Source: Channa striata
Lineage: Eukaryota; Chordata; Actinopteri; Anabantiformes; Channidae
Direction: 5' to 3'
DNA: 64,000 nucleotides
Assembly (NCBI GenBank): GCA_033026295.1
Contig: CM065180.1
Coordinates: 19,683,523-19,747,522, forward strand
Part shown: positions 1-12,800 of the stretch, piece by piece
Layout: each line of letters begins with the position of its first letter
Numbering within the stretch: the stretch's first letter is position 1
The notes under the pieces: generated by a model
Told to the model about the DNA's origin: nothing
Database searches by the model: none
Seen by the model: the letters and a program-made list of their open reading frames with translations, nothing else
Translations under genes and position numbers: made by a program

Positions 1-378
1 AGCGCATTTTCGGGCATGTTGTTGCAGCTTCGGGGGGGGGGGGACGATGGGAATTGAACCTCGAAGCGCGTGTGACGTGCACCTGTCCGTCCGTAAAGCC
101 CCGACACGCTCCTTCACGCCGCCGTGTTGTGCAGAGTGAGTGGATCCATCCCCGGGTCGGTGCAGCTGCGATCAGCCGCGGATCCACCGTGATCCACCGT
201 GATCCACTAATCCGAGTCATCGTGGCCTGTGTGATGTAAACATATGCTCGGCACCGGGATCGCGAGGGAATTTTCTAAGGACGTGACTAATAATTCGCTG
301 TTCGTCCTGTAATTCTACTGCACAACGGTTTGTTAATCAGCCTGCTTATTTTTAACGTCCCCAGCATCATCCAAAGCC
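1..378 (+). promoter_or_regulatory. sez6l2: 5' region of sez6l2, probably with a non-coding first exon
   Basis: The stretch has several CpGs and a poly-G run near position 35. A plausible splice donor (GTGAGTGG) lies at about 136. A pyrimidine-rich acceptor ending in CCCCAG lies at about 363, just before the coding exon. This suggests an untranslated exon upstream, with the signal-peptide exon starting at about 364. The ATG at 379 sits in a good Kozak context (AAAGCCATGG). No TATA box was recognised. The assignment to sez6l2 rests on position and orientation only. Confidence 0.4.
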
Positions 379-3300
379 ATGGGGTTCACACACCTTGCTG
401 TGATGTCTGTCACCATGATCCACCTAGTTTCAGGTAACTGTGTGTGTGTGTGTGTGTGTGTGTGTTCCCTAATGCACGCACATACACAATCATGGCCTAA
501 TACAGAACGATTAATTTTGTCTTTTCTGAGCATCTTACCTGTCATCTCCCACTAACTGGGTTTGTTTTGTTTATTCCTTTATGCAAATTACAAAGCCATA
601 AATAGTTCTGGTTATTTCAGGTATGAGTTTTATGAATCCTGAGCCTGACACACCGCCAACATCCGCCCCAGACTCCTACCCTCTGGGTGACTTGATTCAC
701 GCTGCCCTGCAGAGTAAGGAATACTTGGGGCAGGCTTCTGCAGGCACAGGTACAGCATGACAATCCTTCCGGGGTCGTATAATTCATCATGTCGGTGAGT
801 GGAAACGGTCCACGCTGAACTGAAGTGATGCTCTCTCCAGGTACCACCACCAACCCGACGCAGGCCGTGCCAGACATCGGGCAGACCGAGTCGGAAGCTA
901 CAGCCATATCCCCGGGGCTGCTCACCACAGCTTTAAGCTCCTCTTCTGCCGCCAGCCACATGGGCCTGAGGAAAGCCATGTCCTCGCTCCCCATAGAGGA
1001 GGAGACCACCACCACGCTGATCACCACGACCACCATAACCACAATGCACATGCCAGGTACTTCCATGCCACCAAACACGGCTTCCATTGCAAGCTGGTTA
1101 GTCTCAAATCATTTCCGATAATATGGAGCGAAAAATGTGCGGTTTTGGAGCAGCCCGGGCTTCAGGTGCGCCAGCATATCAAATGACGTTCCGAGTCGCA
1201 ACTTTCAAGATTTGTTCCTTTCTGTCAATCTTGGAAGAAAGAAGAAGAAGAACACGGCAACGTTTGCAGGTAACACAGAACAATCTTACTGAACAATGTT
1301 AGTTACACGTAAAGACAACGATGCAAATGTAGTTAATATTTTATCATCATTCCAACAGTTTTACATAACCAGTCTTTAGCGACTTAAGGCAGCTATGAGC
1401 CAACATAGCTGCCTGATAATAATGAGAAGTGACTTTCAGTAACATGTTCCATATACAGGATTGAATAAATGCATGTTCAGCCCACTGCTGACAGATTTAG
1501 CTGGTTTTTCATATTTAAAGTGGACACATGTTTGTTGTGGCTCTGGAATTATTTCTTCAAAAATAACATGCTTTTGGTATGTCTGCATTTCAGGACTGGC
1601 TCTTTTTCGCTTGATTTGTTTTTTGGGAGAAAGTTTTGGAGAAACCGAGACAAATCGCCGTCACCAAAGCAGACCAGTGATGAAGACGAAGAAGTCCACT
1701 GCTGCTGTTAAATGCATGAATACCGTGTCTCATGAGGATTCATGTATGTTTTTTCTCAGATAGCAGTTAAGATTGTATTCACTCCAAAAAGATCCACACA
1801 CAGTGTCCCCAGAAATACACTGTAAAATTGGTCCTTAAATCTCAATGGCCATAATCATAAACGCTGGATGTACCAACTTTACCTAAAGTTCCCTGTTACA
1901 TTTTTTAAAAAGTCTTGTTTAGCTTCAGTAGAATCTCTTTCACTCACTGAGAGGAAGCTTTGATGAGATAGAGAACGGCTGACGACATGTAAAAAGATGT
2001 TGGTTTTTAGGTGAGACACGCTGCACAGTTTGGACTCATATTTCAAAGAGTGTCGCACACGCACCATGTGAACTGTCACACGTTCCCTCCTGCTTGTTCA
2101 CACTGACACGCGTGAAGGTGAGCATCCACAAGAGTCTCGACAATAAAATCCACAAAATGTTGCTTGTTGACTTTTAGTTTGTCGTATTTTTTACAAGTAC
2201 CAATAATCAGTGGATAGAACCAAGTGAACCCATAAATATCAATACAGGCACGTTTATTGTCTTGATCATAAGAAGAAAGTGATTACTTTGTCAAATTAGT
2301 GTGAGTCAGTGAAATCATTATGACCAGAATATTAATAGAGGTTGGTGAAGAGCATAGAAGCATCCTGTATGATGTTGGAAACGCACTTAAGTGAGACACA
2401 GCGTTTCCTTTGGCTCAGATGCTTGTGCAGCGCTCGATGATGATGGATGAGAGCTATTCATTGTCAGCTACGAATGAGAATTAATAAAATTAGATTTTGC
2501 AGGAGTGTGTGTGCGGGAGGGGGTCAGCTGATGTACACCAGATGCGGAAATAGAAATGTCACTCGTGATGAATAATCAGTGAAGCGTGTGTGAGCGAAGT
2601 GTGTGTGCACTCGCACTCACCTGCTTCCTCTGGGGCTTAACTGTCTTTATTTCCATATAAATCGTCTTCCAGGTAGCAACAAACTTAACATGTCTCAGGC
2701 TTGTTCCCCAGTCCTGGCAACTCATTTGTACTTTAAAAAATAGTTAAATGCCTTGGCATGCTTATTATATTTATGTTTTTTTACAGTTAGTTGAGAGGAT
2801 TGATGGACAACTCATGTCTGTGCAAAAACAAAATATGAAAACCAAAAAACTTCTGTTCAAATTAGCAGAGAGAATGGAAACAGGAAAACAGGGAATAACA
2901 AGTGTGTCTCTGTTCAAAGGTTAGCAAATGCATCTCCCAAGGTGTAAAAACAACAAATTATGTTTTAAGGTGGTATTGTGTGGAGAAAATCTGACTTCAG
3001 TTGTAAACAAACCTGACGCAGTTAATTGCCTTTAGACCTGCTGTTTTTTTAGCTACACATTTACATTTCAGGGACGAGCGCGGTATAGATGTTGTTATCT
3101 AACTCAGCACATTAGCATATTTCACTAAATGTCAAACAAATGTTTTGAACAGAGCTACAACTCCATAACATACATTTCTTGCGAAAGAGTAGAACAAGAG
3201 TTAAAATCTTTTAAGGTGCCGCTTTGAGCTGCTCAACAGTTCAGGGGCCTTCGTGAGTGACAGGTCTGGACTGCAGGTGGATTATTAGTCCCATTTACTG

Positions 3301-6300
3301 CCAAGTTGCTCTAGTGTCTGCACATTGTTGGTTCGTGGATTATTGATATATAAAGGTTGTGATGTGCAGCGTGCCCATCCCATGTGCTTTAATGCTCCCA
3401 TGCAGCATCACTGAAGCTGCCTTATAAACTCTGTGCTACATGATCCCGCTTCGCTTGAGCCTGCAGGATGATTTAGCCATTATTTCCAAATAAAATGTCT
3501 TTTTGGAAACTTTGAGTCGTTAGACGACGGCAGTGAGTTGGGCTAAGGCAGTGTTTCTCAAGAGCGCTGCCAGGGGGGGCGCGTGAGACCGTGGGGAACA
3601 TGCTTTTTTTGCTGTACTAGAATAAAGTGTAATTGCACATCCAGTCCAGTTGTTGGCAGTGGCGCTCTCATTGTCAGAGTGTCGGGTGTATTTTGCACCG
3701 AGTAAATTAGCGCTAGCACCCACCCCCCCCATTGTTTCATTTGCGCTGGGGGGGCGTCACAGAAAATAATTGAGAAGCACTGGGCTAAGGGAAGCTTTAA
3801 AGATCTTGTTTATATGTGTCTGTTTCTCAGCATGGCAGAGATTTACCTCTCATTTGTGGATGAAGCGACGGACTGCGCTCACTGACAATGGTTTTCAGAT
3901 CTGTTCTCGAGCCTTTAGGACCCAAAAGACCGCAACCATTCAGGATTGTTTTTGTATTGTAGTCGATTAAAATGTCTCAAGATATTCTTTTGGAGGGATT
4001 AACTTCGTCCAGCGTTACTTCTGAAAGTCTTGGCTTCTCTGGGATGATTTCTTTATGCTCATTCGTGACACCGACCTGTTGCCAATTAACCTCAGTAGCT
4101 GTGAGATGTTCCATTAAGTCTTTTGTTGCCCCGTCACACAAAGTCTGGCTTATATCAAACTCAAAACAAGCAGATATTTTAATAAACAATTTAAAATAAA
4201 TATTTCTTTCAAGGCTTTTGTAGATATGAGGTTTTACTTCATTCATGTCTCCCTTCCTCACATATACACCATATCCTGTGTTTCCCCTGTTCTTGCCAAA
4301 GAACTCTGTCAAAGGTTCTGTGAACTGCTCAATTCTGGGACATTAGCCCAGTCGTAGTGACCCTTTTTCTTCCTGTCTCCACCAACACACACACACCTTA
4401 CTCAATGGAATACACTTTACAGTTTACAAAGTAAGGCAAAGTAGAACATGTGCCATATTATCCATTAATCCTACATCCATATGTACATGATATTATAGAT
4501 CAATTATAAATAACACTTTATATTATATATTAACGTATGTAATCTCTAACCGCTACATTGTAGATAAACCCTGCGTACAAATACTGGATTCAAACTCATT
4601 CCAGCATCAAAAGTATTATTATTTTTGATGTTATCAAAGATTCATTTCAAATCAAAAAAGATGATATTATTGGATTATAATTACAGATGCATTACTGTGT
4701 TCATCAGTTTATTGTTGCAGCTTTATGTGCTGTTTTGATGACCCAAATATAGAACAGCAACAGTGTGGAGACAGCAGGCATAGGGCCAACCTAAAATCCG
4801 GTCCAGCAAACTCTCCTCAGACACTTTGTTCCAAAAGCATTTAGATATGAAATATTGTTTCAAATAAATACAACTATTTCTATTCCTTTGAAAAAAAAGC
4901 CTTATTCTGAGAATGATAAAGTTGTTCAATAATTCAATAAACCAAATTAATCTAACAATAACATGCACTGACAATAACAACCAGTGTGCTGCACTTTGGA
5001 AGCTTGTTGCGCTTGCACCTGTTTTATTGTCTATCAAGCTCCATTTCCAATAAAAACAAAGAAAACACTGGCATTTGTCATTATTAAGGTTAGACTAACA
5101 CCAAGGAACTTCATGCACATTTTTCTATGTGTTTTCTTATGTTAGACTATGAAGCTGAATGATAGTTTTTATTTTTATTGATTTGATGATAACTTCCACA
5201 GTCTGTGTCACCGGCTTTTTACTGTCGCCATTTTCCTGTCATTGGTAATTGCATCTTTCAAAATTGCACAGGATATTTTCGTGATTTGTGTTTTTTCTTG
5301 TCACTTACTGTATGTTGACGGGTGCACACAAACAAATATTTTCCTAAAGTAAAGAAATATGTTCTTTTTAGTCTGTTTTTATGCATTCCTCAAAGAGTAA
5401 ACGGCCTGTATTTGCAGTTGAAGTAAGTGTGGCCCATCTGCACCCTTTAATTTGAAAGAAGCTTCCCATGTAATCATTTAATCCCAAGTACACATGCTTT
5501 AATTAATGCAGAACCTTGAATACATTGTGTGCACCCAGCACCAAGTTTGCTTCTGCCCTAGTAATTCTTCATAATTACTTTTATGCAGTTTAGTAGATCA
5601 GCAAGAGTGTAGGAGGCATCTAGACACTTGGAGACGACAGGGTTCGCACAGTTTGATTAAAGATCTCAAGACACTATAATGTCTCTCTCATGTTCACATC
5701 ACCGAAAGCTTTTCAACCCAATATCCCACGACGTCTTATCTAAAAAGCGCAAGATTTCTGGGACGCTTTTCAAGGAAACGAGTATGTGCGTGTTGGCTAG
5801 TCTTGGCGTCGAGCACAAAAAATATTACAAATCTTTTGGCTGTTTCATCAACATTTGGGTAAAAAGCGATCAATGGATTCTCATCATTGCAGAAACTGCG
5901 AGAAGCCCTTGAGCAAAGTAAACTATTGTATATGAATGTGAGTCATGCTGTTGCTATGAAAACCTGCTGAAGCCTCCCTGTACGCAGTGAATTTCAAGTC
6001 ATGCACACTCAGTTTAATGTTCCTTTTCTTCACAGTACAATGCAACGCAACTTTGTCAGCGATGGAGGATGTTGTTGAGTCACCAGATCCTGCATCATCG
6101 TCGTCGTCTTTTGCCCCTCTGGAGTGCACTTACAGCATCACTGTGTATTCCGGTTATGGGGTGGAAATTCAGGTATTGTGCACTTCAAGTCCAACATACT
6201 TTCAAACAACCTTTTCAAACATTTTTATGCCATCCACTATGGTATAAATAAAAATCAGAGCCAGGTGCTCTAAAATAGGCTGAAAAATAACAAGATAATA

Positions 6301-6793
6301 TAGGATTAATATTTAGGTAATTGCACTACAATAGAAGGTTTTTGACCTTTCGACCTTTTATTACCTGCTCTAGTTATATCCATTTTGTATGCCAAGCTAA
6401 TACCTTATTATCATTTTAGTAATTATCGTAATACAACTTTATTATTTTATACAAGCATAAGCCTGTTACATCATTATTATAGTAATATTATTCCATTTAT
6501 CTTATTATTGATATCTGTCAAAATAGATGTAAAGACATATTTGCAAACATATAAATACAGTTCATCTTTGCCCTGCAGGTGAGGAAGGTCAATCTCTCCA
6601 AGGAAGAGTCTCTGACGATCATGGGTTACGGAGGTACCGGACCAGAGCTGTTAGCCAACGAGACCCTGATGAGGGAGGGTCAGGTGATCCGCAGTACAAC
6701 CAATCAGGTCTACATTCACTATCGCAGTCTCCGACAGACTAACCACGGCACGTTCAGACTCCACTATCAAGGTATTTCAACCCTGTGGGTTTT

Positions 6794-6870
<77 letters not shown>

Positions 6871-9800
6871 TTACTTGAATGCAAACTATTACTTTTAAGA
6901 AACATATAACCGAATAACTTGTTCACGTTTCCTAACAAATGAGGACTGCACCAGATGTGCCTTTATATGTGAATTTGTTTTATTGAATTACTGACGGATT
7001 TATTGGCTATTGTGAATTTATAGATAAATAAAAATTTCCCATTTCCCAATTTTTAACAGTCAAAATTTAAATTTTAGCATATTTAGTCTTATGATTAATA
7101 CGTTGTCGTTTTACTATTTGCAATCAACCCTACTTTTCTGAAAATTGGGTTTGCAGTTGTCCTAACTCTTAGGACAACTTAGAGATAGTAGAAATCATAA
7201 AACTACTTCAAAAAGAATTAACATCAATCTGATTCGTTTTAGAAAGTGGTAGAAAAGCTGAATGACAGCTGAACCTTTCTTTGCCATTGTGTCTCTGCAG
7301 CCTTTCTGCTGTCCTGTCCGTTCCCTCTGTCTCCTGAGGGTGGAGGCGTGACAGTGACGGACATCCATCCCGGAGGTCAGGCACACTTCCACTGTGACCC
7401 AGGTTTCCAGGTGCGTGGCCATGAGGTGGCCACATGCATCAACACGACTCAGCCACGCTGGAGCACTGCTGAGCCTCAATGTGTCCGTGAGTAAAGCGAA
7501 ACAAACGCCACCTTCAAACCGGCTTCCTCTGGTAGGACGACTGTTCATGGTGTTGTTTTTCCTTTAGCTGTGTCTTGTGGAGGGTGGATTCGTAATGCAA
7601 CAGTGGGGCGGATACTGTCCCCACCTCCTCCGTCCGTCAGCAACCACAGTAATGGAAACAACCTGAGCTGCCACTGGTTAATAGAAGCCAAAGAGGGACA
7701 CAGACTCCACCTACACTTTGAGAGGATCGCACTGGATGAAGATGACGATAAGTGAGTGTGTGTTTCCACTAGTTTGTGCACCACAGAACCTGCTTTCTGC
7801 TTCTCCGAAAGGTTTTCGAAAGACATCAAAATCAGATTGGCCACTGTCGTTTTTAACATTAAAGCCTTTTCACGTTTTTCAATTTAAAGTTAGTCATTGG
7901 TAAAACTGGCAGATTCACAACAGACAGAGAAAAACACATTTTCAACCTTTTTGCAGATACAATGATATCCTGTCTATGATTCTGTATTTATTTTTTACCA
8001 CATTAAAATGTTACATAAACTTTTCCATTTAAATTCTAACTCAAAGCTAAAGCTATTTAACATTTTTCAAATAATCTATAATAAAGTAAATAAAAATATA
8101 CTATGGGGACATGTTGTTGACACCTTCCTTTGAAGGGCGACTTCACCAAAACCTGCTTTCTATGGCTTTAGTTTAGGTTCTAAATGCTTTTACACTTCCC
8201 TCTGACTTCCCCATATTTAAATATCTCTCTACCTCTTCCTGAAATTTGCCTCCAGATGACATCACTTGGAGAAACCTTCAGTTTGGATTTTGTCAGTCTG
8301 TTGCTCACACTATGGAGTTTGTAATCATGGTCGACCTGCTTTTCCAAAGGTCCTCCAGATGACATCCACTGAACTTATAATGATAAAAATGTCCTTGGGG
8401 TGATGTCATCTGTTCTTCAATTAGAAGGAGAGGAATATGTTCATACAGGGGAGTCAGGGTTGGAAATTGGTGAAGTCGCCCTTTAAGTCACAGCATGAGC
8501 AGTAGCGCTGAGATATTCACCTCTAAAAGCTTTTTAACAAGGCTGCTCCTTCTAACTGATTCCTGCTTCATTAATAGGTTTGGCAACATGTTTATTTATT
8601 GAAATGATAATGACTAATACTTGTAGCTGTGCAGAGCGTGGCAGAGTGTAGGAGATGATGGAAAAGCGTAGCAGAGCAGGTGGAGTGAGAGCTGGGCAGA
8701 ACAGAGTCTCTCTTTCATTCTTAATGAAATAAACTTTCATTGAAGCTTTTCAAAGAAACAAAACAGCTACAGTATCGTGAATCCAAGCGGTTTCATTCTG
8801 CACCGGTTGCCAGACTTGTGCAGAATCTTCAACCTCATATCAATGCACATTCACACATTTCCTTTTTTTTCCCCCCCACGCTAACAACCAGGCGTCTTTG
8901 TGGTTTGCTCCTCCTAGGTTAATTGTGCGCAGTGGAAACTGTTCCCTGTCTCCACCTCTCTTTGACTCAGACATGGACGATGTCCCAGAACGTGGGTTGC
9001 TTAGTGAGAGCTCCACGCTGTACCTGGAGCTCACAGCTGATTCTTCCTCCATCCCTCTGCTTCTGGCACTGCGATACGAGGGTGAGCAAAGAGAATTCAG
9101 TCACTCCGCCGTTTTTCATCTTCGGCAAAACAAAAAGCAGCATCAGAGCTCCACATCTCACTGGCCTCATTATTGTAAAATACTTCATTGCCTTTGCTTG
9201 AAAACAAGTTGAATGTGATGCCAGAACCTCCTATTGAATTCATAAGCTTTAGGGTTGTCATTTGTTACACATTATTTTAATCACAGTGAAGCTTTAGATG
9301 CTTGACCTTTATAATCTTGATATGTTAGAGATAATTCAGTTAGATAGGAAACATAATTGATGTCTTACATGTTAGATCTTTACTGGGAACGGGTCTTAAT
9401 ATGCTACAGCCCTCTAGAAAATAAAGGCGTCCTCCTCATTAGTGTGTTGTTGGGCTTAAGTGAGCCATAATGAGCCACAGAAGTACTTACAGTCTGCCCA
9501 GGCTGCGGTGGGGTTTATTTTAGGCTTTGATGATGCTCGCTGCTTAAGCTTTCAGCGCCTTAAACCTAGACGTTTTCTTGCCATGGGGGTTTCTAAGGAG
9601 AGAAAGAGATTCTGGGTCATTCCAAGTGAAAAGCTACAGCGCTCCCTCTTCAGCTGAATCTGTATGGAAGATTAATTTTGTTGAGAAAGGAGAACAGCTA
9701 GTGGAATACAAAACTAATCTAGTGAATAAGGGATTTCTTTTTGCATGTCTTTTTTTTTCAGCTTTTGATGACGAGCACTGCTGGGAGCCCTACATGCCCC

Positions 9801-12800
9801 ATGGTAATTTCAGCAGCAGTGACATCACATATCAGCTGGGCACTATTGTCACCTTCACCTGCAGTCCAGGCTTCGTTATTGAACAGGGCTCGGGGACAAT
9901 TGAGTGCGTCGATCCCAGCAACCCTCACTGGAATGACAGCGAACCCGTGTGCAAAGGTAAGCTGCAGCATTTAGGAAAACCCTTTATTCCAGCAGGTTAC
10001 AAAATCCTAATTTTCTCTACTTCCTGCATCTTTTCTAATTTTTTTTTTAAGAATTCTATATTAGGATGTAGTTTTAAATATGACTGTGTCTTCTGCTGAT
10101 CTGTTGACATGCTGTTGAGCATGAGAGCAGCAAAGCAACAGTGGCAGATATAAAACCTCCTGAGACTTTGCACCATATCTTGAAACGGCGGAGGACATGT
10201 GCTATAATTTCACCTCAGCGTTAAGGTGACAGAACGACATTGTGAAAACTATATGATGTGGGATATTTTTTTCCCTGCCTCATAAAGTAAAGTCAAGTCA
10301 AGTTTTTCCTAAAAACATGGTGGAAAGCTGTATCTTCCGGAACAGAAACCTCTTGCAAAATAAGGGATTGAGAGTTTGTGTAGTTAATGGTAATGCTCTC
10401 AAAGCAAAGCAAATGTTTTATTCTGTTTTTATTATCACATTTCTGAGAACTGCCATGGTGTTTCATCCCTCAACACCATGAAACATTAAAAAACATTAAG
10501 AAGCAAGTTACAAGTCCTGCTATCATACGTACAGCCACACGTGTCCTCCAAACATGATCAAATCGGTGGACGAGTTCTCGCAGGCGAAACTGTTGGTTTT
10601 GCATTTAAATAGAAGTGCTGCATTTGGCTGCCATCCCGACTGTTCACACCCAGAGTTGTCATCACCCTACTGACACACTTTCCTAGCTGTTTGTATTGTG
10701 TATCTGTTCAGGCCACATGCTTTTCTATTTGTTGACAAGTAATGAGGGAAAAAGTGTTAAAGCTGTCATTCCTCACATTTATTAGTGCATCTGCTTATGG
10801 ATGACAAGTACGTTAATTGCTGTTTCTAATTACAGATGTGTTATTAATGTTTTCATGCCATTTTGCACACCTCTCTTCTTTAAGCCCTCTCTGCAGTCGT
10901 TATCACCTCTCCTTGACCCATTCCCTTCTTCAGTTGTTTTCTTTCATCCATCGTTAATTATTTTCTTTTCCTGTTGCTTTACTGTTTCCACTTATGTTGT
11001 TATTTCATCACCACTTTTTTTTTCGTTCTCACAGTCTCCCAGGCCTCACCTCAGTTTCTCTCTTCTCTTCCGTTCTGTAAGCTCTATGTGGAGGAGAGTT
11101 GACTGAGCCCTCGGGTACAATCCTGTCTCCTGATTGGCCCCAGAGCTACTCCAAAGGGCAAGACTGCGTATGGCAGATCCACGGTAATGACGAGAAACGC
11201 ATTGAAGTGGAGGTCCAAATGTGAGTACTGCTGATTTATGTAGCTTGCAATATTAAAAAAGTTAAAAGACACAACAGTATCACTACAGATATATATTAAT
11301 AATTATTTTACATCTCAAATGCTGCGTTTAATTTTCTAATAATTTGTCTTATGGCAGTAGGACCCGTATATTTAGGAGGACGGTTTTTACTTTCATTTAT
11401 TTATGACCTTGATGCCACCAAAACCAGGGATCAAATAAATAAATTGTAGCTAATAGTATTAAGAGTAAACTATCAAATAAATAAGAAAGAAAAAAAATAT
11501 CATGTTCCAGTTTTATGTAATCTCCTGCCTCTCTCCTGTCATGTGGGTGGACTCCCTGTCTTAAAAAATGAATCTGTATTACTAAGTGCAATCACATACT
11601 TGTCTCGTCTTTCCTTCTTAAAGCTTAAATATTCGCCAGACTGATGTGCTGACCATTTTTGATGGACGTGACCTCATCTCTCACGTGATTGGACAATATC
11701 TGGGGCCAAGAGAGCGTTTCCGGGTCGTGTCAGGGGGCTCAGAGGTCACCATTCAGTTTCAGAGCGATCCGGAGGATTCCAGTTTTAGCCTGAGTCAGGG
11801 ATTCATCATTCATTATCGTGGTAAATACACGCCTCGATTATTGTACATACACGTTTTAAAAGAACAAAAACGAAATATATTTAATCATTACTCCATGTCT
11901 TTCTTTGTTTTGTTTTTTCGTGCAGAGGTTGAGCCCAATGACACCTGTCCTACGCTCCCTCAAATTGAGTTTGGCTGGATCAGCTCATCCCACACCTCCC
12001 CTGTAAGAGGCAGTGTGCTGACCTATCAGTGCCAACCAGGATATGACATCAGCGGCTCTGACATCATCACCTGCCAATGGGACCTGTCCTGGAGCAGCAG
12101 TCCACCTACATGTGTTAAAGGTGACACCAAACCAACTCCAACTTCATCTTTACCATGTAGACATGAGCATACTGTCTTCGTCTTAGTCTCGGCAGCAAAG
12201 CAAATCTTTTCCTTTAACGCAGCTTAACTAAAGGATCTACTTAAACACTGTCCAACTTGCCGTCCACAGTCCAGCAGTGTCCTGACCCGGGAGAGGTGGT
12301 AAACGGAGCGCGCTCCGTGCGTCCCGAAGCGGGCTTCGCCGTTGGAACAGTCGTCCGTTTCTCTTGTAATCAGGGTTACCAACTAGAGGGTCCCAGCCAA
12401 ATTTCATGCCATGGACGAGACACCGGAACCCCGAAATGGAGTGATCGCAGCCCAAAGTGTGTCTGTAAGTCCCTTTAATTGTACTCTGCTGTCGTCGTGG
12501 TGCTCATTTAGAAAGTGAGTGGAAATACACTGTCCTCTGTGTGTTTCTGTGTGTCCTCAACAGTAAAATATGATCCATGTCCAAACCCTGGCGTCCCTGA
12601 CAATGGTTACCAAACCTTGTACAAGCACAGCTATCAAGCCGGAGAGACTCTCCGTTTCTTCTGTTACGAGGGCTACGAACTTATCGGTGAGGTGATCATC
12701 AGCTGTGTTCCTGGTCACCCCTCTCAGTGGAACAGCCCGCCACCCTTTTGTAAAGGTAAAGGTTGTTATTGTCATACTTTTAGACAAACCTGGAGTTTCT

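Noticed and set aside
333..545. Minus-strand open frame with a His-Thr repeat
   Set aside because: Translation of the (TG)n microsatellite; not a gene.
617..1087. 156-aa minus-strand open frame rich in Val and Ser
   Set aside because: It is the antisense of the sez6l2 Ser/Thr-rich exons at 621-749 and 841-1056, whose phase and match to SEZ6L2 decide the strand.
3977..4312. 111-aa minus-strand open frame in a sez6l2 intron
   Set aside because: No recognisable domain and no splice or promoter support. It could be a transposon remnant, but nothing in it names one.
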